DNA of 64,000 nucleotides from Alentia gelatinosa (lineage: Eukaryota > Annelida > Polychaeta > Phyllodocida > Polynoidae): positions 34,933,360 through 34,997,359 of the forward strand of contig OX465583.1 of NCBI GenBank assembly GCA_950022655.1. Direction: 5' to 3'. A program made the position numbers and the translations under genes. The notes under the pieces are model-generated. The model was not told where the DNA came from. It searched no databases and saw only the letters and a program-made list of their open reading frames with translations. Below, piece after piece: positions 12,501 to 50,990 of the stretch; the stretch's first letter is position 1; each line of letters starts with the position of its first letter.

Positions 12501-14280
12501 TGTCACATCCGGTAAGTAGGCCACAGCGGATCCGGAAGTCAGCCTCGTGTTACATGTCTCTCACAGAGAGATGGAGCACATATATGCAAATTAGTTCAAA
12601 CAAGGGGCTTTTAGGGCAGTGACAGTGAGGGTGTAACAGTGGTTTTATGGCTTATTGTATGTCTAAAATGAATTCATTTCTGCTCGAAAAAATCCACATA
12701 CAATACAGCTGACTCCGTTTTTTGAAAATTACATACTTTTGATCCAATTGTAATGTATGTTCATTGATTTCCGGAATAAGAAGCGTTAAATTTTCTTTTC
12801 CTCCCCAGCAATTTTAACGGTCAAGACGGAAAGCATGTACACCTAAATATGCCACGCATCTGCCCAAAGGTCTATTTAACTATATTTCATTTCACATATT
12901 AATACAATTTAAATTTCAACTATATTTTCAAGACTACTTAGTTTATGAAGCTTAAAAATAATTTCAACAAGTACTACCTGTAATCTATAAACCTGTGGTA
13001 CTGCGTCAGATGAGATACATTTTCCATGTTTCCGCAATAAGCACATAGTGAATTGTTCGTAAAAAACCATTGTTTCATCAAAGTAAGCAAATCAATCATT
13101 CAAATACGTCTAAGTAGGAATCGTCCTTGTCTAGCAGTACACCACTATTCACACGGGAACACAATCAACCCCTGATCGTGGTAGGCAAACAACACCTTTA
13201 TTATCTATGAAAAGGAAAATATTTAGTTAATATCGATATTGAGGGGCAGATAGGTTCATGTGCGTGATGTTGGGTTGGACTGGAGAGCTCCATGCTCACG
13301 TTCTGCTCACGTTTTTAGCGCTCGTGTAAGGGCGAGAGTGGGAGCAAAAACCAACAGGCCTTGTGTTTACAACATCAACAGTTTACCCGCCATCCGGCAG
13401 TCCTCCACACCCCAGGTGAACAACCAGCCTGACATGTCCCCTCTCCAACGCTGCATGTGATGAGCGCTACCACCGCTCTCCAGTCACAGGCTTAGGGTGG
13501 TTGACTTGATGTAAGAGCAGCTCAGCGCCTGCGAGAATCCGCCTAGAGAGTGGGGATCGCGTCAACGCTGAGATGTAAGGCATAGCAGCGCTCGTTCGTC
13601 CATCGCCTGGAGGTCTTGTGCCGATTAGACATATATATGGAGATTCAACGACCATAAACACTCCTAGCGTAGTCTAGGCTGTTTGCTCAGCTCCTACGTA
13701 GGGCTGACCAACGTACACATAAATCTGCTTGGAGAGGGCGCGGTGTCAGCCTTCTTCAAGCGGAGGCTTATTTTCCCCCTAGACCCTGATGGAACGTACA
13801 CTGTACATGGCATCTGATTTCCTGCGCTTGGAGAGTGTTGGCGGCGGTGGCGTGACTGGACCGGTCATAAAGCATCCAGTGTAAACACTGGAGCTGTTTG
13901 GATTTGGTTGGCTGCGTAGACATGCTGCTGGGCTCGCTCCCCTTTTCCGCTCCACTGAATCCCAGGAGATAGTCGTACGCATGCGCTGTACAGACGAATG
14001 GTTTCATCTGTTGTCCATACTAACCTACCCTTAAGAATCCGAATGAAGAAATCTAAAAGAAACCCTGAGAAACTACAAACCCACCCACACCACCTCTTTT
14101 AGTACCCATAAACCCTTTCTGGATGGGCGCCTACGGCAGATAAGAGTGGCATGCATAACGGCGGGTGCTGGTTTCAGCGTACGCCGCTAGAGAATGGGCA
14201 TATTGTCATATAAATCTTTACTATATACCCATGCCATATATACTGTAAATACGCACCGTTTCGCCACATAACGTAAAAGT
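9600..14280. other. Noncoding intronic or upstream sequence
   Basis: No exon was recognised. A GC-richer island lies at about 9990-10510 with a (GA)n-rich tract at 10321-10365, and another GC-richer patch at about 13260-14010. The 10900-13250 part is AT-rich and shows nothing beyond chance frames. Confidence 0.45.
10321..10365 (+). repeat. (GA)n-rich microsatellite
   Basis: A purine tract dominated by GAGAGA with a few interruptions (GAGATAGAGAG, GCGAGAAGAG). On the complementary strand it is CT-rich. Confidence 0.85.
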
Positions 14281-14283
14281 TCT

Positions 14284-14331
14284 GTACGGAACAGTGTTCC
14301 GTACGGGCAAATATGGAACACTGTTCCGTAC
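14284..14331. repeat. Paired GTACGGAACA/TGTTCCGTAC palindromes
   Basis: 14284-14304 is a perfect odd-length palindrome with arms GTACGGAACA and TGTTCCGTAC. 14315-14331 carries GGAACACTGTTCCGTAC, the reverse complement of most of the first. Together they can form a local or an intersegment hairpin. They lie just upstream of a longer foldback that reuses the CTGTACGGAAC theme. Confidence 0.8.
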
Positions 14332-14411
14332 TCGTCATTTCAAATATTAGTTAGAATGTTATTAGCCAAATTAAGTTAATCGTTTTGTTGATTTTGGGCA
14401 TATAGTAAATT

Positions 14412-14560
14412 ATTAAACGACCCACCATGCCTGTACAAGCTTAAATCTCGATGATAACTTACGGTTTGTACGGAACTCGGCATAAATGCCTCGTTCTGTA
14501 CGAACCGTAAATTATCATCTCGTTTTGTAGCGTGTACAGCATGGTCAGGTCGTTTTATAT
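14412..14560. repeat. Long imperfect foldback (MITE-like)
   Basis: Outer arms: AAACGACCCACCATGCC with TGTACA (14415-14437) pairs with TGTACAGCATGG and GGTCGTTTT (14533-14556). Inner arms: ATGATAACTTACGGTTTGTA near 14450-14470 pairs with TACGAACCGTAAATTATCAT near 14499-14518. The whole 150-bp segment can therefore fold into one long hairpin. There is no coding content. A nonautonomous DNA element is the simplest reading; flanking target-site duplications were not resolved. Confidence 0.65.
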
Positions 14561-14569
14561 AGATACTTC

Positions 14570-17500
14570 AATTGTATCATTACGTAATATGATACATCAT
14601 CACTTTTAGAAACTCTAGATATATGTTATACCTACATTCTGTGAATTATGCCTCAAGGCCCTTAAAGGGATAGTAGATTCCATGAGGACCTCCAGTAGGC
14701 ATAGGAGCAGTTTGAGGCCGTAGTCTGAGCCACAGGAGATGGATGTTTTCCATAGACATGGCTAGGGACCCCCAACGGCCGCTGGTAACTAATACAGAGA
14801 GCAGCTCGTTTGTCTACACACCTCTTTGCCGGTGTTCGGTATCGGCTACCATCAGTCAGTCAGACCGCCGCCCCCTCTAGCGGCACAGCTTGTACGGGGA
14901 TGCGTGATAGGTGAACTTGACCTGCGAAGAAGCAGGGCATTGTGCTCCATACTGCCAGCAGTGTATCAGTGCCATGCCAGGTCTTCAATAGAACGTGATA
15001 GGGGAACGTCACTTCTTTGAGGAGCTCGGCACTGGGATCGCTAGGAAAAAATAGTCTGAGGTCAGGCCGGTGTATGGTAGTGGCGGTAGGCGATAGTATT
15101 GTGCTATGGTACACAAGAGTGTTACAAAGGGACATGGGAACCCACTGTTCCTGCTGTTGTGTATTGCTCTCCTGCATCAATTAGTGATAATTAGGTACTC
15201 CTTACTGTCTTGATTGGGTGCCCACTATTGTCTCCATGCAAAATATACCGATTATATGATATATCTGTTGAGGTATAAGAAATATAATCCTGTGCAACTC
15301 CTCGCAGTCTTTCCTGGGGAATGTCTAGAGATATAAATGCAAAGAACTTACCTACTTATTTATTCATTTGGATCTAACATCATTATCCCTATGTATGTGT
15401 GCTCTTGTGTCAATCGCACAGCTTATGTTTCTGTTGTTCGAGCTTATACTTTTGTATTGAAGAACGATTGTTAATCAAATACAAATAATTTAATAATGAT
15501 AATGATAAGAACTTATGGATAGCAGTATAAATTGAGCCACTCAGCTACTGATAGTAGATAAAAAGATCCAATATTATAGAGTCTACTCTACATGGTACGA
15601 GGCATGTTGGCCTTTAAATAGGCGGCCTGCTGATAGTCGGCCCTACACTTTAGACCACTCTTCAAATCCCCATGAAGAAGTCTGCCTTTTTGTGAGATCA
15701 ACAGCTTGATGGATATTTTAGTCGATCTATAGCATCTTACAGCCTCAACCAAGAGGTTAGAGATCATCTAAGAATAGTTTCAAAAGGCCGTTGCTATGGA
15801 CATATGACATGTAGCGAAGCTTTAAACGAGAAACCGTCTACTGAAAGGGCATGTCAGCCTTTTTGGTTGAGAATGGCTTACTTTCCTAGAGATTCTTTTA
15901 ACTATCGCCAAGATTGATACTTGCATCAGGAATATCTGAAGCTGATCTTTTTAAAAACCGTACCAGGATTTATACGCTGCTTGTTTCTAATAATAATCAT
16001 CACAGCCTTACATTTTCCTCTATAGATATATATCTACTCATCTATATACATCATCTATAACAAACTAATGTCGTACGTCATTTTCACCACGCTGTTTCAT
16101 AGATAGATCTATCGTAGAAATAATATGCAAGACGTGACCTAACCCACAGGAATATGATAAAGACTCTACCATCTATCTAACCGATATCTCACTATCTAGA
16201 TACGGCTTCTTTACAATGAGGACGCAGTGGGTTAAGAAAGCGGGGAAGGAAAGCGGACATTATGTGAAGGAAGCAGTGGGTGCAGATCGCCCGTGGCCGG
16301 TCGCTATAAGGAGGCCACTCACCCCACCACTCAGCACCAACCAGGGATCAAGCGCGCCTCTTCATGGTGCATATTACATTAACCTTTTAGGTAGTGATCC
16401 CAGCCCCAGCCAGGTGGAGGTGTTTCAGTGAACGTTGGAAGGTGCATGGCCACTCCTCTCCGACCAGCGCCAGTAGTAACCTCCTCAGCCCACCCCCGTG
16501 GCTCATTCTCCAGGTGCCGGCAGCTCTCCCAGCGGAATCTAGGATTTAGGACCTAAGGAAGGAACCACTGAACAGCTCTCAGCTACAGAATGAGCGCCTA
16601 GGGAAAGCGCTCCTATTTAATCTAAGCCCTTTTTATAGTGCGTACACATTTATAATAAGAGCTCTGCTGGTTAGAATACTCTATTCTCTGCTCGAGCCTG
16701 CTCAATGAATTAACGGTTAATGATAAGATCCAGGACACATCTAACATGAGGTGTAATCCTTAATCACTCACAGAATAAACAGGATTTCTTTTTCTTTTTA
16801 TTAAGATGTGTATGTTGAAAAACAATCCAAAGAGTATGAGTACTGATGCCTCTCGACATGATCTTCCCACAGCTATTTCCTACATTCTTTTCAAGAAAAG
16901 GAAGCCCATAGAAGTACGTCAACGGCGGTCTTGAAAAATTACAAAAATATTTCAACAAATACAGAAAATACTAAGAATTTGGAATTTGTATGGAAAGATA
17001 TGTGTGGGAACGAATGTCTTGTTTTAAGAAAAATCCCAGTTTTCTTCTAAGAGGCGGTTTAGGTCACGTGATAGGTGAAATTCATTTCTATACCATAAAG
17101 TATCTTCACCGCCAAGAAATATACTGCTCAAGGACATCCTCGAAATTAGTCGCACAACTTGCTAGCTGGAAAGGGTGAATCTGCGGTTCTCACCAAGGAA
17201 TGCATTTGTCCAAATTCTAATTTGAACTAGAGATGCTTAATACAGGGCTGAATGGATATCAATGTAGAATTTCATGTATTCACATTGGGCAGCTCAAGCC
17301 TGTATCTAGGTCTTCTTGGTGACCATACACATTTGCCAGTAAGGTCATTCCATTTCAACCACATCTTAGCCATCTTGTTCCCCTACATTCATCCCGATCT
17401 TCAAGCATGGTTTTATGTGATCGGTATCATGTGTGGAATATCTAACTATCGTTTCAGACGATCACTGTCCTATCGGGTTGACAGTGTCCACTTCCTGTGC

Positions 17501-20500
17501 CTGGAAGTAGTGCATTGAAATGAAGGGTTGACTCAGGAGCATGTACTCCAGAAACAAGATCAGGGTATATTTATGGATGTGACCCGCCAAGAAAAGAATC
17601 CTCTACAGGATTCTTTGTCTCGTTCTGGTCTTGATTTGCTTTATGTTTCAAAATAAATCTAACCAGACATATATTTATAAACCCAATTATGACTCACTAT
17701 TGACGTCAAGGCCTGAAACTGACCAACAGATGTCACGATGTTTATGATCCTTGTTATTTTTAACAGGAAACTAATTCGGCATCATTTTCTCTAAATGGGT
17801 CACATTATGAGTCAGCTAGCCTAGGTAGATAACAGGTGAAACAGTGAGTATGAAATGGATGGGCAGGTTGAACTATAATAGTAACGATATGCGGAGATAT
17901 GGTACTGTACCTAGCAGTAAAGTCGATGGGGCAGTCATAATCAGGCATGACACTTTTACTGTTTTCCATGGAAATCCTTGTTTTGGTTTTCAGATTCTAC
18001 AATTATATCCCGTGTATAAAAGAAAGATGGAATTCCACTTGACAGATTCTTCCATTGTATTTCCTGACCGCTGCTGACATCCTTGAGGTATACTACTGTA
18101 GCATTAAGTGGATGGTTAGGTTACTAAGTAGAACTATATATAACAGTAGTGACAGGCGGGAAAATGGAATTATACCACAGCAGTAAAGTATATTGGTCAA
18201 TAGGACAGTCACAATACGGTGGGGGAAGATTGGAGCTTTGATATCAACCTGACGGAGATAAAATGCGGAGTGCAGGACAGACGTAGAGGAGTTTGACCAG
18301 CAAGCAGGCCGGTCAGTGACTGGGGAATCACCATGGTAACGAACTGCTCAATGAGAGCCACTCGATCCACTCTCTCAGATGGTCCCAGTTGGCCACTGCC
18401 CCATTCAACTATATTCATTGTCATCTTGGCAATTGGATCTAGTCCCCTAGAGCAAATGCCGTCATATGTGGTCCACGTTAATTCATCAGAATATGGCTTG
18501 TGTAGTAGTAATTACTATTGGATCTGAAAGAGGCTGAATAGGTTAATCCTAACATGACTAGCAAATTGTTGCTATCCTTTGCAATCGCAGAGTTGCAGAA
18601 CAGGCATGACCTCTACAGTGAAAGTTCTCTGGCCGCCGACAGTAGTAAAGGACTAGTAAATACTGATTTAGGTGATGGCAATGTAAACGTTTCCTCACAG
18701 ACAGATCCCATATTTATGAGTATAGATGCCCGAATAATATAAATAATGCAAGTATTCCGATGAATTATAAGTATTCGAAATCTCTTGACTCTCAACTTCG
18801 ATCATCAGAATTCCATAATTTCTTATTGGGAAAGTGATTTAATTATACTATCTTTGTCCTCCTGTAGTCTTACATTCCTTCTTCTCTTCGGCTATCAACA
18901 ATGATAGAAATATATTCCCGTTCCTCTTTTTTTCTGTTGAATTCTATCGTATTCAGCCCCCTCAATGGTTCTTGTCCCTGCCTTCTGCGCTACCATGCTA
19001 GATGAAGTACTGAATTAGGTCATGATGATATGCCTCTTGTTGTACACCCCTATTACCACCCACTACACGCTTGATTACCGGCTCCATTGGGTATAATCGC
19101 CCATCGCCCAACAGGCCTTCATGACTATCAACTATGTAATCTATGTAGTTATATCCTTTAGTGGTCAAGCATTGCCCCACCCTGCCATAGTTATAGGGTT
19201 TATTCCCCCGCAGCGCGTCATTGACAATCAACCTAACATAGCGGCGGCCTGTAACTTGAGACGCTGCTATTCCATGCATGCACCACAGCGACCCCTAGCG
19301 GCCGTTTTGAGGTCCGCCTCAGGTGGAGGGACAGCGAGGAACTGCCAATCAGGCTCGGTGTTACAAGTCAGCTTGGGCTGTAGGGGCCGTCACACTAATG
19401 GTGATTGGTCAGTCATCGGTGTGGTATCTTCTATAGTGTGGCATGATAGGTAGGGGACCTGTTGGCAGTTGGTGACTCCAGGCTGAGCTCTGGTTCTCGG
19501 ACCTGTCTGTCAGACGAACCTACCCTAGAGGACATCGACCTATTGTTTAGCATAAAGAAGTCTGGAGCTACTCTTTTTGTCTATCATGTCTATAAGTTGT
19601 CCTCAACTCTTGGGGAGATTTAGTACTATCTAGTAAATGGTCTAAATAAAAGGGGAATATATAAAAACTAATGGTCACTGTCACTGTGACACTAATGCAA
19701 TTAAATATTGGCCAGGTCTGCAAGTATTCCGATAATTGAAAATTTCATGGTATCAGAATTCCACTGTATATATATAAATCAGTCAGCCGCTCCCTTCCGT
19801 ACCCTGATGGCACCAACTTACCCAGTTTACCCAAGTTACCAAACTGCCAAATGTTTCAATCAGGGGTCGGTAAAGTGCCGTCCTTTAGAATTTTATAAAG
19901 GGAGTGATTCTTCTTAATTAATCTATATGCATATATCCAACAACACTGAGAATATTTTACTGTAAACCTCTGCACTATCAGTTTTTTTCCCTCTTGATTT
20001 CATTTCCTATATTTTTTTGCAACTATGACTTCCATCTTTGCAAATACCAATTCAAGTGAATGAGGGAACACACGGGTACCTACACTTGAACAACGCATAG
20101 AACTATCCTATACCCGATCGAGGAGACTGTTGTATTAGATTCATTATTGAAACTCGCGGTAAGACGTTGCTTGTTCAGTGCGTGCCGTCCTACATTAGCC
20201 CTCCACAGCCTGTGATTCTGGCCCATGCCCCACCCCAGGATTACCCCAGATTTACGCTAATCCGGATCATCCTTCGCTGCGTGAATAGATAAGGTTCTGC
20301 TGAGCTCAGGTCGCCGTGTTATTCTTTTTCTGCCTACTCAGCATTGTATTGGTAGATAAGTACTACTGGTATGGTATATTCTCCGTGATTACCAGTAATA
20401 TGATTACTATATCCAATGAGTGTTCGTCTTACATTGTGTATATTTCCCACTACGATTTATAAGCTTCTTCAGGAAGAAATGTAATGAAGGATTTCGTAGC

Positions 20501-22284
20501 TCCTTGGAGCCTGCCTATTTTAGGTAGTTATCCCACTTTTGAAGATTTTTAAGATTGGCAATATAAGACGGTAACAGAATGTACTTCTATCGCCACGGCT
20601 TCGTATTTTGACAACGAGGCAGTGAGTAGAACTAGTATATTGAAAGTTAGGTGAAACGTTGGTAGCCCCACCTGGCAATACAGATCGGGTCATACTGGTA
20701 CCTCAAAGGTATGAAAACATCATTAACCACCTGACACCTGCCTCAAAACGGACCCCTTGGCTAATTAGAGATAACAGCAAACTTCTGAACATGTGTGAAC
20801 TTTGAGACGGCTATAAAAACGTGAACAGAAAACGTGTCTTACGGAGAGTGGTGACTAATTTATCAGCATCCGGCTGAAGGATATGTGCATAGGTATATGA
20901 CTAATTAATATAACCAATTAATATCCCTTGTTTGTGCTGAGTCTTATTGGACAGGTGGCAGTGCACCTAGTAAGTAGCCCACCCACATCCCGCAGATAAG
21001 GACGTGAACTGATATGGCCTCTGAAACCATTTGATCAAAGGATATAATCCGTTTTCTTTCATCATATTGCACAATATAGAAACACCCTTAAGTAATACTA
21101 AATACCTTGCCCACAAAGATGGCAAATTCTCATAGTACAGTGGTCCTCATTACATATTTATTTGCTAGATTTTAATCATTAGATATATTATTTTCAACCG
21201 CTATTTTATGGTTCACTCAAATATTATGACGCTGATAAACTATCACTGCCGCCATAGCTGTTAGTAGCTACTACATAGATACCAGCTCATATTAACATAT
21301 TGTTCTCTATTTGTTGAATAAATTGTATTGGTAATACAATCTAGCAACAAACAATTGAATGAACCCGGGAGGTGTTTCCATGGTATAGATATATTAATAC
21401 CTCGAAATATATGACTTTCAATAATAGGCGGAATTCAGTATTCCTGATCTTGTCTCCTACAATGTGCGTTCTTATTCATTTTTTAATTCATTACTTGTTA
21501 TAGCCTTTGGGAAGACAGATAAAACTGAACATTCCACCAAGTATCACCATAAGAACACACACTTTCCTCTTGGTCTATGACAAAGTGGAGTTTGTTCGGG
21601 GAATGTACTGCCCACAGACACATGGGAAATCTCGGCCTGCACTCCTGATAGCCATTTAGTAATTCATACCGGGAGGAGAGGGCGCCACTTCAGAGGCACG
21701 ACAGTCACACCAGGTGGCGGGATCCAATAGACAGTAGCGGGATGCTGGGGGCTTTAGGCGTGGACTCAGTTTACTTATTAACCTTCTAGTTGAGGCTGGA
21801 GTCACATTGAGAATGACACTTCCTGCCATCCTTAAAATCATGGTCGCTAGAAGCGAGGAAATCTTTTACCTGATATATACTCTTATGTTAGGGTATGGTA
21901 AGTATATCCCCAAACGTTTAACTTGTAGTAGGGATATTTGCAGAAATCTTGTTCCTTCACAGAAAATAACTGGCAATTCCTGGGAGTTGTCTGAATGCAT
22001 CTTAGGTATATTCTCCCTCTCCGCAGTCAACGCAATTGCAATGGATATTTATCTCTGTATTCAGAAACTTCCTACGCTCTCAAAGTTGAATCCCTTAAAA
22101 AAGAATTCCTACAAAAAAGGCTTCATACTGATTCGGATAAAATTGTGAATTTGTCAACTTCCTTCCAGCCGTAGCTTTTTCTGATATTAAAACTCAATAT
22201 TAGTCATTTTCCTCTGTAACTCTAAGAATTTGTTTTGGATATTGATGAAAATAAAGTGTGAGTATTAGTGGCGTTAGAATCCTG
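14570..22284. other. Noncoding stretch upstream of the first visible PKC exon
   Basis: No exon was recognised. GC-richer patches lie at about 14660-15180, 16200-16560 and 19000-19520. TATTCCGAT-containing fragments near 18750-18830 and 19718-19765 resemble each other (AAGTATTCCGAT...ATCAGAATTCCA) and look like copies of a dispersed element. CTCF-like sequences are at about 19282-19302 (minus strand) and 21706-21722. Confidence 0.45.
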
Positions 22285-22285
22285 T

Positions 22286-22333
<48 letters not shown>
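22285..22333. repeat. (TA)n microsatellite
   Basis: Alternating TA, with an ATAC/ATATAC start, ending about 95 bases before the splice acceptor of the first visible PKC exon. Confidence 0.93.
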
Positions 22334-22336
<3 letters not shown>

Positions 22337-22428
22337 AAGTGATTACAACGTGCAAGGCCGTATTGATACTATTGTATCAATGAGGTAATATGAAATATTC
22401 AAACATTTCTCTCTTGTTGACATTCCAG

Positions 22429-48617
<26,189 letters not shown>

Positions 48618-48618
<1 letters not shown>

Positions 48619-48672
48619 ACAACAACAACAACAACAACAATACCAACAACAACAAACAAACAAACAACAACA
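48618..48672 (+). repeat. (CAA)n microsatellite at the start of the distal 3' UTR
   Basis: CAACAACAA repeats with two interruptions, beginning at the stop codon of the distal exon. Length variation here would alter the isoform B 3' UTR but not the protein. Confidence 0.93.
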
Positions 48673-49759
48673 GAACTTGCACCATGTCCTCGTCTTTATT
48701 GCCATGGTTCCAGATGAACAGTCAACTATATTTAAGTAACCAGCCTTTTGTGATACTGATAGGCGCACCTTCTCGCCATGTTAGTCTAGCTTTTTGGAGA
48801 AAAAAAAGAATTATTGGGATAGGAGGACGAAGATCGGCGTCGCTGCCATGTCAGGCAGGACGCTCTCGATCATCGCCCAGGACGCTCGTATGACGTCATC
48901 AACATCAGCTGAGCGCTCTCGTCATACGATCACGTGATCACCAGAAGAAGAAGAACGCTCATGCACTTTATGAAACGTGTCTCACTCCGACTGAGAAACT
49001 ACGACTTCGTGGGTTCTCGGTTTCCGTTGGGCTTCAACGGTTCTACTCTCCCACCGTCTCAGGATCAGATGACCCTCTTCTCCCCCTCTTATCTATGACC
49101 GGATACGTCAGGATTGTTGTACCATCGTTCCTCAACGCACATATCTATCTATGTACATGTATGCACGGCCATACATGTACATTCATCTTGGAGATGTTCA
49201 CCTAAGATATAAAAAAACGAGGGGAAAAAAAGATATGTTGCGCAAGAAAGAAATTACAAAACCTGTGATTCCTCATCTTTTTTGCGCGTTTCCCCAAACC
49301 GAACGGACCATTCCTGACGGCAATGGTTGACTTATCTTTTTGTTATTGTGGATGGTGATATTCACAATGTATTTTTTCTAACTACTACGCTGATGGAGAT
49401 ATGATACCACGTACTCCTCCCGAGTTGTGCACTCGAAACCCCAGAGTTAAAGACCTTGATGAGCACCCGTACCGTACGACTAAGCAGGCAACGTGCCACA
49501 ATGTAGGGCTAAGCCACCGGGAGTGACGTGGCACCCTGCGACACCCACTCCTGGTTGCTGGCATCTCCTCAACTGCTGCCCTCTTGTGACCGGCTGGCAC
49601 CCAACAGCATTTGTTTGGTGTATTTGTGCCTGCATATGTATACGTCATTGTAATCGCCCACTGTGCACACTGGAGGTATTTTCTTGTATCTAAAATGATA
49701 CAGGTCGCTTGGTAAAGAATATACTGTTACTTTCATATCTATCTGGCTCCATCTCTCCT

Positions 49760-49800
49760 TCCTACCTCTCTCTCCCTCTCTCTCTCCCTCCCTCTGCTTT
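49760..49800. repeat. CT-rich microsatellite
   Basis: CTCTCTCTCC-type pyrimidine tract with CCCTCTC and CCCTCCCTC interruptions. Confidence 0.8.
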
Positions 49801-50754
49801 CGACCGCTTGTGAATGCGGCGCGTCATGGTGCTTGGTCATCAGTGCTAATGAAAAAAAGGGTTTTTCATCAGACCTGATCTGAACTATTTTCTTGTAATA
49901 TTCAACATGAAAAAATGAACGAATACCATTTTTACTAGGCCCCCTGGTGTCAAAATAATACACTTTTTTCTAGGAGCGGTTGAATCGTTTAGGTGTAGAA
50001 AATCAATCAAAAGCTGAGTAGAAATAGACTTTTTTCAAGACTAGCTAAGGGAATGTGTATGTATAGAAAGGATATCATTACTGTATGATATTTCAACGTT
50101 TACTAATTCAAAGGAGTGACACGGATGGAAATGCACACGCTTTCATTGTAACTCAAATCAAATCACGCTTTTTATCTAATTCACTGCATATTGAGAACAA
50201 ATTGCTTTTAAAAAATTGCTGCTATTGTAAGACACTCACTTCCGTACACATTAATTTCCAGGAAACAAACTTGCGACCGTAATCTATCCCAAAAATGATC
50301 GTGTTGAGTGCAGTAATCGCTATTTCTAGGTATATTACTAGGATAGAATTTTCAAGCATGTTCCACTGAAGCACATGTGCGTTTCAGTTGTACCGAACTT
50401 CCTGAAACATCTAAAAAAAATGTGATCCTATAAGTTGTCTTCATTTGGAAAACATGCCTTGCAATAGGGAGAACGTCCCCACTACACGGACAGTATTCTT
50501 CTATTTAGCCGTCAATCAGTGATATGTCAGTGTCTTGGTCTTTCCATTTTGATCGCTTCTATATCTAGAAGAAAAAATATATGCTAGCAAGAAAGTGCTG
50601 TCGTGATGAGAAAGCTGGCTATTCTTACAGGGAGGTCCCCTTCACTAGTGGAACATTCTGTAGTGTGGCGGTCTCCCTATAGGTATGCTTTCCAGGTATG
50701 AAGGTAATAAGAGTAGGAGGATAGTGTCCTACTATGGCCACGTCCCTTTATTAG

Positions 50755-50990
50755 AACCTAGTCTCCCTGTGGGGAGGTAAGTCTCTCTTTAGGATGGGAG
50801 TTTCTCAAATGGGAATATTAACCTCCCATTGGGAAATGGCCCCCCTGTAGGAAGGTAGTCTCTCTGATGGGAGTTTCTGTCTCAATGGGAGGTAGTCTCC
50901 TAAGGGGAATTAAGCTTTGCCCTCATTGGGGAGCTTCACCTCCAATAGGGAGCTTATCTCTCGATGGGAAGCTTGTCTTTCATTGGGCTC
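50755..50990. repeat. Degenerate tandem repeat of GGGAGGTAGTCTCC type
   Basis: Loose repeats of TCTCC..TGGGAG(GT/CT)TAG run through the segment with irregular spacing of roughly 15-25 bases. They include GTCTCCCTGTGGGGAGGTAA and several GATGGGAG/CAATGGGAG variants. Each unit is weakly self-complementary (CTCCC with GGGAG), so the array can form many small hairpins. Confidence 0.55.

Noticed and set aside
14284..14331. GGAACA/TGTTCC palindromes as a steroid-receptor response element
   Set aside because: Spacing is one or two bases, not the three needed, and the context is a foldback repeat.
1..22428. Search for upstream PKC exons (pseudosubstrate, C1A, first half of C1B)
   Set aside because: No sequence coding an H-x12-C-x2-C finger half or an RKGALRQK-like pseudosubstrate was seen by eye. 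They are presumed outside the window, although a small exon could have been missed.
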